DNA of 58,369 nucleotides from a bacterium (GCA_028712895.1 JAQTPL010000008.1:1-58369); one strand, 5' to 3'. Counted from the stretch's first letter, positions 23,512 through 33,483 are shown. Notes: generated from the sequence alone by a model not told the origin. Translations and numbers: made by a program.

Positions 23512-24979
23512 GATCGCGCTTAAATACCAAGGGAAAAATATTACCTACCAGCAATTATACCGGCAGGTAAACACGCTGGCTGTTAACCTACAGCAACATG
23601 CGCATTTGGCCAAAGGTGAGCGTGTCGGCATTTTGCTGAAAAACTGCCCGGAATATGTTGTCGCCTATTTTGCCTGCCTGGAAATAGGTGCCGTAGTAGT
23701 ACCCCTCAATACTTTCCTGACGGGAGCAGAATTAGGTTACATTTTAAATGATTGCCAGGTTAAACTGCTGCTTACGGCGGAAACATTCTTGCCGACCGTA
23801 AAAAAGATACAGTATATTTATACTTCGACTCTCAATATTGTTTGTATCGGCAAAAAATCGCCGGGGATCTTTTCGTGGCAGGAAATGACGAAATCGCAGC
23901 CCATTAACTGGCCGGTCTTGCCAGGCAAGAAAGATGATCTGGCCGTAATTCTTTATACTTCGGGAACTACCGGATATCCCAAAGGGGCTATGCTCACTCA
24001 TGATAATCTGATCGCTAACATTCACGGGTGTGCCAAGGCGATCGCCCTTAAAGACAGCGATTGTTTTATCCTGTTCCTGCCCATGTTCCATGCTTTTAGT
24101 TTTACTGTCTGTATTCTTTTGCCGCTTTTTATCGGGGCAAAAACCGTTATTTTAGAATCAGTGATGCCCTTCCACCGGGTGCTCAAAAGTTTAGTTATGG
24201 ACCGCATTACCGTATTTGTATCTATTCCCGTGGTCTATAAACTGTTACTCAAAGCCAAGATCCCAGCGTTTTTCTTTTTCTGGATTTTACCGCTGCGTAT
24301 CTGCGTTTCCGGCGGGGCTCCTCTTCCTCCGGAAGTCCAATCTGGCTTTGAAAGAAGATTCAGGATACCTTTATTAGAAGGATATGGTTTATCCGAAGCT
24401 TCTCCCGTAGTGACTATTAATCCCTTATCTGATGTCCGCCGGCCCGGATCTATCGGCAAACCATTGCCGGGCGTGAAGGTGGCGATTGTCGATGAAAACG
24501 GCAAAGAAGTAGAAGCTAATGAAGTAGGGGAAATTACCGTACAAGGTCCTAATATCATGCAAGGATATTACAATGCCCCGGAACTGACCGCTCAAACCTT
24601 AAAGGGCGGCTGGCTATTTACCGGGGACATGGGCAGAATGAACCAGGATGGGTATATCTATATTTGTGACCGCAAAAAGGACATGATCCTGGTGCATGGC
24701 ATGAATGTATACTCGCGGGAAGTGGAAGATGTCATTCTCTCCCATTCCCGGGTGTTAGAGGTTGCTGTGATCGGTAAGAAAGATGAGCATCATGGCGAGA
24801 TCCCTATTGCTTTTGTTGTCCTCAAGGAAAATATGACCCTGTCAGCCAAAGAGATTATCCAGTACTGCCGGACCCATCTGGCAAATTATAAAGTTCCCCG
24901 CCAGATACGTTTTCTAAAACACCTGCCCAAGACCGCTACCGGTAAAATTTCCAAGAAAGATCTAAGAGTCATAGTATAA
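23459..24979 (+). CDS. AMP-forming acyl-CoA synthetase / long-chain fatty acid-CoA ligase
   Basis: 506 residues of the ANL superfamily: phosphate loop 'YTSGTTGYPKGAMLTHDNL', 'EGYGLSEASPV', 'GWLFTGDMGRMNQDGYIYICDRKKDMI' and the C-terminal catalytic Lys in 'PKTATGKISKKDLR'. It activates a carboxylic acid to acyl-AMP and then acyl-CoA; the acid is probably a fatty acid. I choose ATG 23459 (AAAAGGA upstream); 23441 and 23450 are alternatives. It ends with TAATG shared with mfd. Confidence 0.88.
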   Translation: MTTLPEIVRSASLRIPNRIALKYQGKNITYQQLYRQVNTLAVNLQQHAHLAKGERVGILLKNCPEYVVAYFACLEIGAVVVPLNTFLTGAELGYILNDCQVKLLLTAETFLPTVKKIQYIYTSTLNIVCIGKKSPGIFSWQEMTKSQPINWPVLPGKKDDLAVILYTSGTTGYPKGAMLTHDNLIANIHGCAKAIALKDSDCFILFLPMFHAFSFTVCILLPLFIGAKTVILESVMPFHRVLKSLVMDRITVFVSIPVVYKLLLKAKIPAFFFFWILPLRICVSGGAPLPPEVQSGFERRFRIPLLEGYGLSEASPVVTINPLSDVRRPGSIGKPLPGVKVAIVDENGKEVEANEVGEITVQGPNIMQGYYNAPELTAQTLKGGWLFTGDMGRMNQDGYIYICDRKKDMILVHGMNVYSREVEDVILSHSRVLEVAVIGKKDEHHGEIPIAFVVLKENMTLSAKEIIQYCRTHLANYKVPRQIRFLKHLPKTATGKISKKDLRVIV

Positions 24980-27900
24980 TGAAAGATTTATCCAGTGCTA
25001 CTATTTTTAGTGACCAGCCTGTTTTTGCCGCTATTCTGGCGGCTTTACAGGCCAACCAGAAGCCTGAAGTGGCTGGCTTGGCTGGGGTCAGCAAAGCTCT
25101 CTTCGCGCAGGCTCTCGGGCGATGCCTAGGCCGTCCGCTGCTTATTATCGGGGAGGAAGAGGCTAGCCTGAAGTTCTATGAGGACCTGCTTCTTTTTGCC
25201 GGCCCAGAAGAAGTGGATATTTTCCTGGATGAGGAATACGGCTATTTGCAATTACTGGAAGCCATCAGGAGTAAAACCAGTTTCTTTTGCGTCACCAGCC
25301 GTGAAGCGTTGTCCCAGGCTGTTATGCCTTTAGATCAATACGAGCAATTACGCCTGTCTTTAACTGCCGGACAAAGTATAGACCTGGAAAAACTTACCAG
25401 TAATCTGGTTGCGGCTGGGTACCAACGCTCTCCTTTTGTGGAAAAGCCGGGTGAGTTTTCTGTCCGCGGCGGTATCCTGGATGTATTTATCCCGCTGGCT
25501 GAGCATCCTGTCCGGCTGGAATTTAACGGTGATCTACTGGAAAGCCTGCGGCAATTTGAAAGTTTTACCCAGCGGTCGGTACATACGTTGGAAAAAATTG
25601 CCATTCTCCCTTTACGTTCGGACAGTACTAATTCTCCGCTCTGGTCGGCCTTTAAAAAAGAAGGTGTTCTGGTAAAAAATGAATTATTTAGCCCCTTGGC
25701 AGGATTACCGCCGGATTTTCTGGCGCAGGAACTATCTTTTACCCTGACTAGTTCGCCTCAAACCCTGGTTTTTGATTTTCAGCCCATGGAAAATTTTCAT
25801 GGCTCTATATCCCTGCTCAGGGAAAGGCTGCAGCAATGGCAGGCCCAGGGGTATGCCGTCACCCTGGTAGCTGATAATACCGGGCAACAACAGCGTTTGC
25901 AGGAATTACTGGCCGCGGCTGCTGATTTTTGCCGGCTGCAGATCGGAGTTATTTCCGGGGGATTTGTATCCACCAGCTTGAAATTGGCCGTAGTCAGCGA
26001 TGATGAAATATTCGGCCGGTACCTGGAACGCAAGTATTTGGCCAGGATAAAAAAACCTGCGCCGCTGGCATTGAATCCATTTACTGATTTAAAAGAACGT
26101 GATTATATTGTGCATGAGACCTATGGCATAGGTGTTTATGAGGGCATCCAGCGCCTGGTGATCGGGAACAAAGAAGAAGATTTTTTGTCTTTAAAGTATG
26201 CCGCCGGCGACCGTCTCTATGTTCCGGTAGAGCAAATGAATTTAGTACAAAAGTATATTTCCGCCGGGGCTCATCCCGGCATGGCCCGGCTCAAAATGTA
26301 CCGCCTGGGAGGCAATACCTGGCAACGGGTCAAGGAACAAATCAAAGAATCGACCCTGCAGCTGGCCAAGGAATTATTAGGACTATATAGTGAGCGGTCT
26401 ATTATTGAAGGCAAAACCTTTAATACTGATACTCACTGGCAGCAGGAATTTGAGGCGGCTTTCATTTATGAAGAAACCCCGGACCAGCGGCAAGCTATCC
26501 AGGCAGTGAAAAACGATATGTCCGGGGCTAAGCCTATGGATCGGCTGGTATGCGGCGATGTCGGTTACGGTAAGACAGAGGTGGCGATGCGGGCGGCTTT
26601 TGTGGCGGTGAACAATAATAAGCAGGTAGCAGTGTTGGTTCCGACTACTATTTTGGCCGAACAGCACCTGAACACGTTCCGGGAACGGTTGGCCGATTAC
26701 CCAGTGCGGGTGGAAATGCTGTCCCGCTTCCGCGGTAAAGCTGAACATGACCGGGTGATCAAAGACCTGGGGAAAGGGTTGGTGGACATTATTATCGGTA
26801 CCCACCGCCTACTGCAAAAAGATATTAAATTCAAGGATTTGGGGCTCCTGGTAGTGGATGAAGAACAGCGGTTTGGGGTAAGCCATAAGGAGAGGATCAA
26901 ACAGATCTGCAGGAATGTGCATGTTTTAACCCTGACGGCGACTCCTATTCCCCGGACCTTGGAAATGTCCTTGAGCGGTATCCGTGATGTCAGCCTGATC
27001 AATAATCCCCCGGAAGGACGCCTGCCGGTTTCCACGTATGTGATGGAACATAATGATGAAGTCCTGCGCCAGGCTATTCTCCATGAGATCTCCCGTTCCG
27101 GGCAGGTGTTTTATGTACACAATCGGGTCCAGACCATCGAGCGGTGCGCCAGGAAATTAGCAGAATTAGTGCCAGAAGCCAAGTTCAGGGTGGCGCATGG
27201 CCAGATGAATTCCCGGGCCTTGGAAAAGATAATGCTTGACTTTATGGCCAGGAAATTTGAGGTGATCATCGCCACTACTATTATCGAATCAGGATTGGAT
27301 ATGCCTAATGTCAATACCCTGATCGTGGATGATGCTACGAGGTTCGGGTTGGCTGACTTATACCAATTACGGGGCCGGGTAGGCCGGTCCAGCCGGCGGG
27401 CCTACAGCTATTTTTTCTATCCTCATGATTTTGTTTTTACTGAGGATGCTGCGGCCCGGCTGAAAGCGATCCAGGAATTCACCCAACTTGGTTCAGGTTT
27501 CAAAATAGCCATGCGGGATCTGGAATTACGGGGTGCCGGTAATCTATTGGGCAAAGAGCAAAGCGGTTATATTTCCAAGGTTGGGTTCGACTTATATTGC
27601 AAACTTTTACAGGAGAATATCCAACGCCTGAAAGGCCAGGAAAAAGAGATTACCATTACCCCCAGTATCAACTTACGGATCAAAGCTTATTTGCCGGCGC
27701 CCTATATCAGTGATGAACTGTCCCGCATGGAGATATATAAAAAACTGTCACAGGTGAATACGCTGGCTGAACTGCAGGAAATTCACAGCGAGATCAAAGA
27801 CCGCTATGGCCCATTACCCCTGGAAGCGCTGAACCTGAGCGAGATCATAGAATTACGCGTCTTGTGCCAGGGATTGCTGATCGAGGAAATTAACGAGCAA

Positions 27901-28074
27901 GAGGACCATTGGGAATTCATATTCCATCCCCAAACCAAGGTAAAGGGTACCGCTTTAGTGCAACTGGCCAGCCGCTTTCCCGGGCAGGTGCGTTTCCAGG
28001 CCGGTCCGCCTTTTACTTTGGTGGTAAAAAAGGGGCCCCGTGTAATATTGAGAAATATCTTGCAGAGACTCTGA
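24979..28074 (+). CDS. mfd: Transcription-repair coupling factor Mfd
   Basis: 1031 residues, somewhat short for Mfd (E. coli 1148). In order: UvrB-like N-terminal region ('GEFSVRGGILDVFIPLAEHPVRLEF', ~150-175), RNA-polymerase interaction domain ('DYIVHETYGIGVYEGIQRL'), a RecG-like translocase with Walker A 'GDVGYGKTEVAMRAA', 'DEEQRFGVSHKERIK', 'TLTATPIPRTLEMSLSGIRDVS' and 'IATTIIESGLDMPNVNTLI', and the C-terminal D7 domain. It releases stalled RNA polymerase at lesions and recruits UvrA. It begins at TAATG overlapping the synthetase. Confidence 0.97.
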   Translation: MKDLSSATIFSDQPVFAAILAALQANQKPEVAGLAGVSKALFAQALGRCLGRPLLIIGEEEASLKFYEDLLLFAGPEEVDIFLDEEYGYLQLLEAIRSKTSFFCVTSREALSQAVMPLDQYEQLRLSLTAGQSIDLEKLTSNLVAAGYQRSPFVEKPGEFSVRGGILDVFIPLAEHPVRLEFNGDLLESLRQFESFTQRSVHTLEKIAILPLRSDSTNSPLWSAFKKEGVLVKNELFSPLAGLPPDFLAQELSFTLTSSPQTLVFDFQPMENFHGSISLLRERLQQWQAQGYAVTLVADNTGQQQRLQELLAAAADFCRLQIGVISGGFVSTSLKLAVVSDDEIFGRYLERKYLARIKKPAPLALNPFTDLKERDYIVHETYGIGVYEGIQRLVIGNKEEDFLSLKYAAGDRLYVPVEQMNLVQKYISAGAHPGMARLKMYRLGGNTWQRVKEQIKESTLQLAKELLGLYSERSIIEGKTFNTDTHWQQEFEAAFIYEETPDQRQAIQAVKNDMSGAKPMDRLVCGDVGYGKTEVAMRAAFVAVNNNKQVAVLVPTTILAEQHLNTFRERLADYPVRVEMLSRFRGKAEHDRVIKDLGKGLVDIIIGTHRLLQKDIKFKDLGLLVVDEEQRFGVSHKERIKQICRNVHVLTLTATPIPRTLEMSLSGIRDVSLINNPPEGRLPVSTYVMEHNDEVLRQAILHEISRSGQVFYVHNRVQTIERCARKLAELVPEAKFRVAHGQMNSRALEKIMLDFMARKFEVIIATTIIESGLDMPNVNTLIVDDATRFGLADLYQLRGRVGRSSRRAYSYFFYPHDFVFTEDAAARLKAIQEFTQLGSGFKIAMRDLELRGAGNLLGKEQSGYISKVGFDLYCKLLQENIQRLKGQEKEITITPSINLRIKAYLPAPYISDELSRMEIYKKLSQVNTLAELQEIHSEIKDRYGPLPLEALNLSEIIELRVLCQGLLIEEINEQEDHWEFIFHPQTKVKGTALVQLASRFPGQVRFQAGPPFTLVVKKGPRVILRNILQRL

Positions 28075-28122
28075 AAGTGTGATATAAATAAAATTTAATT
28101 ACATGGAAAATAGGGGGTATTG

Positions 28123-28998
28123 ATGAATGGCAGTAAGAAAGTAATCCTGGCCACTATTGCTTTGCTTATTTTGGTCCTGGCTGGTTGTGCGCGCAAACAA
28201 ACAGTTTTAGCTAATATTGGCTCTAAAGTTGTAACCAGCACTGATTTTACCGACCGGTTAAAGCAGTTGTCACCGCAGTATCAGGCTATGATCCGGACCG
28301 ATGAAGATAAAAAAACCATGCTGGATGCGCTGGTAAAAGAGCAATTAATAGTGCAAGAAGCCAAAGAGCGGAACCTCGATAAGGAAAAAACTATCCAGGC
28401 AAGGATCAGTATGATCGTTGACCAGATCCTCCTGGAAGAAATGATCAAGAACGTCAGAGAATCACAGCTGAAACCCAGTGAAGCTGAAGCTAAGAACTAT
28501 TATGACCAGCATAAAAGCGAGTTTACAGCCCAGGAGCGGGTAAAAGTAGCCCATATCCTGGTGCAGGAACAGAGCCAGGCGGAACTGGTATTGGCGCAAT
28601 TGAAAAAAGGTGCTGATTTTAGCCAGCTGGCCAGGGAAGTTTCCTTGGATACTAATTCCGGCAAAGCCGGCGGAGAAATGGGCTATTTTAGTAAAGGTGA
28701 AATGGTCCCGGAATTTGAAAAAGCAGCCTTTGCTTTAACTACTCCGGGACAGCTTAGTGGCCCGGTCAAAACCCAGTTCGGTTATCATCTGCTCAAGCTG
28801 ATGGGCAAGAAACCTGCCGGGGAAAAGAGTTTTGAAGAAGCCAAGGCAGATATCGAACGGATAGTGGAGAAAAATAAATTTGACCAATGGCTGGAAGGTT
28901 TGAAGAAAAAATGGCACGTCAAGATCAATGCTGATAAATTAAAAGAAATTAACATTGCCGCAGGTCCTTCTGCCGGCAATAGTGAAGGAGTAAAATAA
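28123..28998 (+). CDS. PpiC/PrsA-type parvulin foldase, lipoprotein
   Basis: 291 residues. Lipobox 'VLAGC' (Cys22) after a short signal sequence; a SurA-N-like helical part; a parvulin domain (~140-230) with 'VAHILVQ', 'GADFSQLAREVSLDTNSGKAGGEMGYFSKGEMVPEFEKAAF' and 'FGYHLLKLM'. It is a peptidyl-prolyl isomerase/chaperone facing the periplasm. ATG 28123 follows AGGGGG; the TTG one codon earlier is less likely. The stop overlaps the start of the next parvulin (TAATG). Confidence 0.92.
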   Translation: MNGSKKVILATIALLILVLAGCARKQTVLANIGSKVVTSTDFTDRLKQLSPQYQAMIRTDEDKKTMLDALVKEQLIVQEAKERNLDKEKTIQARISMIVDQILLEEMIKNVRESQLKPSEAEAKNYYDQHKSEFTAQERVKVAHILVQEQSQAELVLAQLKKGADFSQLAREVSLDTNSGKAGGEMGYFSKGEMVPEFEKAAFALTTPGQLSGPVKTQFGYHLLKLMGKKPAGEKSFEEAKADIERIVEKNKFDQWLEGLKKKWHVKINADKLKEINIAAGPSAGNSEGVK

Positions 28999-30026
28999 TG
29001 AACAGAGTCAGATTGGCAAAAGTAATTGGATTGATCACCCTGCTTGGTTTGCTGGGCAGCAGCATGTTGCTGGCTAAAGTAGTGAATAAGACCGTAGCTG
29101 TAGTGAATAATGAGATTATTACCCTGGAAGATTTCAATAAAAAGACCGGGCCGATGATCGAGCAATACCGCCAGGCGTATAAAGGCGCTGATGCCGAGGA
29201 AAAGCTCAAGGAAATGAAAAAAGAGATGCTGAACCAAATGGTGGAAGAAAAACTCCTGCGGCAGGAAGCCAAAAAGCAAAATATTATCGTGACCAAGCAG
29301 GACATCCAAAAAGGCGTTGATGAGGTTAAAAAGCGGTTCAAGCCAGACAATAATTACCAGGAATATAAAGATGAACTAAAGCGCCAGGGATATACGGAAA
29401 AAGTCTTTGAGAATGATATTAAAGAGCAGTTGATGGTCATGCAGTTGATCGACAAAGAGATCAAAAGCAAGGCGGTTTTGCCTACCGAGGCTGAAGTCCA
29501 GAAATATTATGATGAACATAAAAAAGAGCTCAAACAGGATGAACAAGTTCGGGCGCGCCATATCCTGGTCCGGGTAGAAGAAAAAGCTGATCTGAAAACC
29601 CAGTCAGCGGCCTTGAAAAAGATCAAGGAAATCCAAGACAAAATAAAAAAAGGTAATGATTTCTCTGCTTTAGCCAAGGAATATTCAGACGATCCAGGTT
29701 CCAAGGAAAATGGCGGAGACCTGGGATTTTTCACCAAGGAGACTATGGTTCCTGAATTCAGCAAAGCTGCTTTTGCTCTGAAACCGGGACAGGTAAGCGA
29801 TGCGGTAAAAACTTCCTTTGGCTATCACTTGATCAAAGTAGAAGAAACTAAGCCAGCCAAACAGCTGGCGCTTGATGACGAAGTGCCTGTTGGCAACGGC
29901 AAGAACGTAAAAATAAAAGAGTATGTCCAGAACATGCTCTACCAGCAGTCCATGGAAAAGAAATTTGAGGAATGGCTCAAGGATTTGAAGGGTAAATCAA
30001 AAATCGAAACCCATGAGTTGGAATAA
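28998..30026 (+). CDS. surA: SurA-like periplasmic peptidyl-prolyl isomerase
   Basis: 342 residues. Signal peptide (LIGLITLLGLLGSSMLLA-like), SurA-N domain ('VAVVNNEIITLEDF'), then a parvulin domain ('RARHILVRVEE', 'SDDPGSKENGGDLGFFTKETMVPEF', 'FGYHLIKVEE'). SurA escorts outer-membrane proteins. The surA-pdxA-rsmA order is the same as in E. coli and supports the name. It has one parvulin domain (E. coli SurA has two). Confidence 0.85.
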   Translation: MNRVRLAKVIGLITLLGLLGSSMLLAKVVNKTVAVVNNEIITLEDFNKKTGPMIEQYRQAYKGADAEEKLKEMKKEMLNQMVEEKLLRQEAKKQNIIVTKQDIQKGVDEVKKRFKPDNNYQEYKDELKRQGYTEKVFENDIKEQLMVMQLIDKEIKSKAVLPTEAEVQKYYDEHKKELKQDEQVRARHILVRVEEKADLKTQSAALKKIKEIQDKIKKGNDFSALAKEYSDDPGSKENGGDLGFFTKETMVPEFSKAAFALKPGQVSDAVKTSFGYHLIKVEETKPAKQLALDDEVPVGNGKNVKIKEYVQNMLYQQSMEKKFEEWLKDLKGKSKIETHELE

Positions 30027-30033
30027 TAATACG

Positions 30034-30063
30034 ACTTCGTCGTCGTTCCTGGAATTCGACTCA
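30034..30063. repeat. Truncated copy of the REP-like element
   Basis: TTCGTCGTCGTTCCTGGAATTCGAC aligns with the 3' flank of the palindrome at 16656-16735 (GTCGTCGCTTCTTG-TATTCGAC), but the palindromic core is absent. Confidence 0.55.
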
Positions 30064-30107
30064 AATGACTTTCAAATGATAAGAGATTTAGGGAGACAGG
30101 ACACTAT

Positions 30108-31115
30108 ATGGTTGAACAGGAAAAACCAGTTTTAGGGATCACGATCGGCGATGCTGCCGGTATTGGACCCGAAATTATCGCCAAAGCTTGCCTGGAGCCG
30201 GAGATCTACCATCTTTGCCGGCCTATCTTGATCGGGGATATCAAGGTTTTCCAGGATTCCAAGCGTTTCCCGGTGAAAAGTTTTTCAGTGAAGGCGATTA
30301 GCAAACCCAGTGAGGCGGTATTTGAGTTTGGACGTATTAATATTATTAATGTTGATACGATCAATATGGCTGAGCTAAAGATCGGGCAAGTCCAGAAAAT
30401 GTGCGGCCAAGCAGCGGTAGAATATATCAAAGAAGCTGTCCGGTTGGCTCTGGCTGGCGAGATAAAAGGAGTAGTAACGGCGCCGATCAGCAAAGAAGCC
30501 ATGCACTTGTCTGGATTCAAATATAATGGCCATACTGAACTCTTGGCTGAATTAACCAATACCAGTAAATTCGTAATGCTCTTGACTGGCGGCACGCTAA
30601 AAGTAATTTTATTAACCAGGCATATGGCCTTGAAAGATGTCAGTAAGAATATTACCGCGGAAAAAATAATGGAAGCGATAGAGTTGGGAGATAAAGGCCT
30701 CAGATTTTTCGGCATTGATTCACCCCGGATCGTAGTCTGCGGTTTAAATCCGCATATGGGTGAAGGCGGTATTTTAGGAAGTGAAGAAAAAGATATTCTT
30801 ATACCGACAGTGAATCAGGCGAAAAAGAAAGGCTACCATGTAGACGGGCCGATTTCCAGTGATTCGGCTTTTTATTATGCTGCCGGCGGCAGGTATGACC
30901 TGGCTATTGCCATGTATCATGACCAGGGCATGATCCCGATCAAGTTGCTGGCTTATAAAAGAGGCGTGAATATGACCCTGGGGTTGCCCTTTGTGCGCAC
31001 TTCGCCTTGTCATGGTACGGCTTTTGACCTGGCCGGAAAATGGGTCGCTGATTCAGGCAGTATGCTGGAATCTTTAAAAGTAGCGGCCAAAGCCTGCCGT
31101 TTTGGTGATAAGTGA
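30108..31115 (+). CDS. pdxA: 4-hydroxythreonine-4-phosphate dehydrogenase PdxA
   Basis: 335 residues, usual length. 'GITIGDAAGIGPEIIAKA' at the N-terminus, 'APISKEAM', 'GHTELLA' and 'AMYHDQGMIPIK' supply the metal-binding His residues; 'VRTSPCHGTAFDLAG' is the C-terminal signature. It makes 3-amino-2-oxopropyl phosphate in pyridoxal phosphate synthesis. That cofactor is used by at least five enzymes in this window. It overlaps the rsmA start. Confidence 0.96.
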   Translation: MVEQEKPVLGITIGDAAGIGPEIIAKACLEPEIYHLCRPILIGDIKVFQDSKRFPVKSFSVKAISKPSEAVFEFGRINIINVDTINMAELKIGQVQKMCGQAAVEYIKEAVRLALAGEIKGVVTAPISKEAMHLSGFKYNGHTELLAELTNTSKFVMLLTGGTLKVILLTRHMALKDVSKNITAEKIMEAIELGDKGLRFFGIDSPRIVVCGLNPHMGEGGILGSEEKDILIPTVNQAKKKGYHVDGPISSDSAFYYAAGGRYDLAIAMYHDQGMIPIKLLAYKRGVNMTLGLPFVRTSPCHGTAFDLAGKWVADSGSMLESLKVAAKACRFGDK

Positions 31116-31918
31116 AAAAATGGGGTCAAGTATTCCTGCATGATAAACGTGTAGCTTTAGATATAATCACAGCTGCATCTTTGACAAAAAATGACCGGGT
31201 AATAGAGATTGGTCCAGGCCGGGGTGTGTTAACTAAGCTTATTGCTCCTTTGGTAAATCAATTGATAGCCGTAGAGATCGATCCGCGTTTAGTTCGGGAG
31301 CTGCAAGGAAGTCTTAAGCCGTATCCCCAAGTGGTGGTCTTGCAGCAAGATATTATGAGTTATCAACTGCCGTCGGAATTGATGACTGTCCCGTTTAAGG
31401 TTACGGCTAATGTCCCGTATTATATTACTTCCCCGATAATTTTCCAATTACTGGATTGGCATCTGGCCAATCCTCAATTTAGCCAGGCTATTATCATGGT
31501 CCAGAAAGAAGTGGCCCAGCGCCTGGCCGCTGTTCCCGGAGGCAAGGAATACGGTGTGATCTCAGTTATGCTGCAATTTTACGCCGATGTTCAGATCATT
31601 CGTATCGTGCCGGCTAATTGTTTTAGTCCTGTCCCAAAAGTCGATTCCGCAGTTATTAAAATAGATTTTCTGTCACAGCCGCGGGAAAAAGTGGCCAAGG
31701 TTACGACCTTTAAAAAAGTAGTCAAAGCTGCTTTTGCCCAGAGACGAAAGACTATCCTAAATAGTTTGAAACACAACTATGGCTTGGACGCGGATTTGCT
31801 TGAACAAGGTTTGAAAGAAGCAGGAATAGGATCCGGCCGGCGTGCTGAAACCCTCAGCATTGCTGAATTCGCTCGATTATCCGAGGTGATTGATGAAAAG
31901 CAAAAAAGTAACAACTGA
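31112..31918 (+). CDS. rsmA: 16S rRNA dimethyladenosine transferase RsmA (KsgA)
   Basis: 268 residues. 'WGQVFLHD' (GQxFL) at the N-terminus, SAM motif I 'VIEIGPGRGVLT', 'AVEIDPR', and the catalytic 'NVPYYIT' (NxPY). C-terminal 'RRKTILNSLKHNYG' is the rRNA-binding part. It dimethylates two adjacent adenines in helix 45 of 16S rRNA. GTG start overlaps the pdxA stop. Confidence 0.96.
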   Translation: MKKWGQVFLHDKRVALDIITAASLTKNDRVIEIGPGRGVLTKLIAPLVNQLIAVEIDPRLVRELQGSLKPYPQVVVLQQDIMSYQLPSELMTVPFKVTANVPYYITSPIIFQLLDWHLANPQFSQAIIMVQKEVAQRLAAVPGGKEYGVISVMLQFYADVQIIRIVPANCFSPVPKVDSAVIKIDFLSQPREKVAKVTTFKKVVKAAFAQRRKTILNSLKHNYGLDADLLEQGLKEAGIGSGRRAETLSIAEFARLSEVIDEKQKSNN

Positions 31919-32996
31919 TTTTTTTATTTTATTTGCTTTTATAACAGTTATTACCCTGGGTCACTATTTCAGCCCTGTTGATAATGTTTTTTTACATAAT
32001 GTTTTCCGTAAATTATATTTTATCCCGATCATATTTGCCGCCTTTAAGCTCGGGCCGATAGGAGTGGTTGCGTCAGCCTTGATCAGTAGTTTTTTTTACA
32101 TGTTAAGGATCTGGCCGCCTCCCCCGCAATTGGGCAGCAGCTGGATGTTAGATAATTGCTTGGAAATTATTCTCTATATTATTGTTGGGTTAACAGTCAA
32201 TATATTGGTCCAGTTTGAAACTAGAGGTAAAACAGCTTTGGAAAAAGCCCACCGGGACCTGCTGAAAAAAGAGCAAATGAAGTCTAAGTTCATCTCCATA
32301 GCTTCCCATGAATTCCGTACCCCGCTAACTGTGCTTAACGGTTACATCAGTCTTTTTGAGTTAGGCATGTTTAAAGGCAAAGACGATGAGTTTAAGCAAA
32401 AATGCGGCAAAGCCAAGGAAATTATTAACCGCTACCTCCAAACAATCGATAATGTCCTGGACATGGTTAAAACCGAGCAAAAAGATAAATTGGAAAAACG
32501 AGACCAAACCAACTTAAATGACTTGATTAAAGAAGTTTATAGCGACCTCGAGATATTTGCGCAGAAGCGCAAGCAGTCCCTGGTCCTGGATCTGGACCAA
32601 AAATTACCCTTGGCGAAGATGAACAAGCGGGAAATGAACCAGGTATTGACTAACCTGGTCATGAATGCGATAAAATTCACACAGGATGAAGGCAAGATCA
32701 CGATCAAGACTAAGACCTTCCCGGATAGGATCCAGGCTGAGATCACCGATACCGGCATTGGCATCCCGGAAAATGAGTTTGAAAATATTTTTGAAAGCTT
32801 TTATGAAGTGAAGTCTGATGACCAGCATTCATCCGGTACTTTTGAATTCAAAAGCGGCTCGCTGGGTTTGGGTTTAACCCTGGTCAAAAGGATTATCGAA
32901 AACTATCAGGGTAAGGTGTGGGTAGAGAGTGTAGTGGGTAAGGGCAGCACGTTCTATTTTACTGTGCCCTTGGAAAAAGCAGAGGGGAAAAAATGA
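31893..32996 (+). CDS. Membrane sensor histidine kinase
   Basis: 367 residues. Three to four membrane helices (~9-110, with short loops and no periplasmic domain), a short coiled coil, HisKA with 'ASHEFRTPLTVLNGYI' (His139), and HATPase_c with 'LVMNAIKFT', 'DTGIGIPENEFENIFESFYEV' and 'GLGLTLVKRI'. All kinase boxes are intact, unlike the protein at 14.6 kb. The membrane part resembles small membrane-embedded sensory domains. ATG 31893 has GAGGTG upstream. It overlaps rsmA and the scaffold gene; no response regulator is adjacent. Confidence 0.88.
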   Translation: MKSKKVTTDFFILFAFITVITLGHYFSPVDNVFLHNVFRKLYFIPIIFAAFKLGPIGVVASALISSFFYMLRIWPPPPQLGSSWMLDNCLEIILYIIVGLTVNILVQFETRGKTALEKAHRDLLKKEQMKSKFISIASHEFRTPLTVLNGYISLFELGMFKGKDDEFKQKCGKAKEIINRYLQTIDNVLDMVKTEQKDKLEKRDQTNLNDLIKEVYSDLEIFAQKRKQSLVLDLDQKLPLAKMNKREMNQVLTNLVMNAIKFTQDEGKITIKTKTFPDRIQAEITDTGIGIPENEFENIFESFYEVKSDDQHSSGTFEFKSGSLGLGLTLVKRIIENYQGKVWVESVVGKGSTFYFTVPLEKAEGKK

Positions 32997-33418
32997 GCCA
33001 GTATAGCGAAAAAGTAATGGAACATTTCCGGAATCCGCACAATGTGGGAGAGATGGAAAACCCGGATGGCGTTGGTCATGTCGGGAATCCTGTGTGCGGC
33101 GACATTATGGAGCTATATATTAAGGTAAAGGACAATATTATCACTGATGCCAAATTCAAGACCTTTGGTTGCGGTGCAGCTATTGCTACCAGCTCAATGG
33201 TCACTGATATGGTGAAGGGCAAAACCATCTCTGAGGCGCTGGTCATCTCCAACAAAGCTGTTGCCGAAGCTCTGGGTGGCTTACCTCCGGTCAAGATGCA
33301 TTGCTCTGTCCTGGCTGAACAAGCGCTTAAATCAGCCATTGATAATTATTACAAGAAGATCGGCAAGCCTTCCCCGGTCAATCCGGAAGATATATGTGAT
33401 GAGCACTGCACAAAATAG
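32993..33418 (+). CDS. iscU: IscU/NifU-type Fe-S cluster scaffold protein
   Basis: 141 residues. The three scaffold cysteines and the aspartate are present: Cys35 and Asp37 ('NPVCGD'), Cys60 ('FGCGAA') and Cys104 ('MHCSV'). A short C-terminal extension has two more cysteines ('ICDEHC'). It assembles [2Fe-2S]/[4Fe-4S] clusters with a cysteine desulfurase; the desulfurase here lies 20 kb away. ATGA overlap with the kinase gene. A strong terminator follows. Confidence 0.93.
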   Translation: MSQYSEKVMEHFRNPHNVGEMENPDGVGHVGNPVCGDIMELYIKVKDNIITDAKFKTFGCGAAIATSSMVTDMVKGKTISEALVISNKAVAEALGGLPPVKMHCSVLAEQALKSAIDNYYKKIGKPSPVNPEDICDEHCTK

Positions 33419-33427
33419 TAGTTTTGT

Positions 33428-33473
33428 TAACCCTGTTAAGTTAATAAAATCAACTTGACAGGGTTACTTTTTT
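33428..33473 (+). terminator. Intrinsic terminator after the scaffold gene
   Basis: A 14-bp stem (33429-33442 with 33452-33465, one G-T pair), 9-base loop, followed by a T-run. Its 3' arm contains the -35 box of the next promoter. Confidence 0.9.
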
Positions 33474-33483
33474 ATGGTATTGT
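33455..33483 (+). promoter_or_regulatory. Promoter of the homocysteine-synthesis operon
   Basis: TTGACA (33455-33460) in the terminator arm, 17 bases, TATTGT (33478-33483). The operator-like 24-mer starts at the next base. Confidence 0.7.
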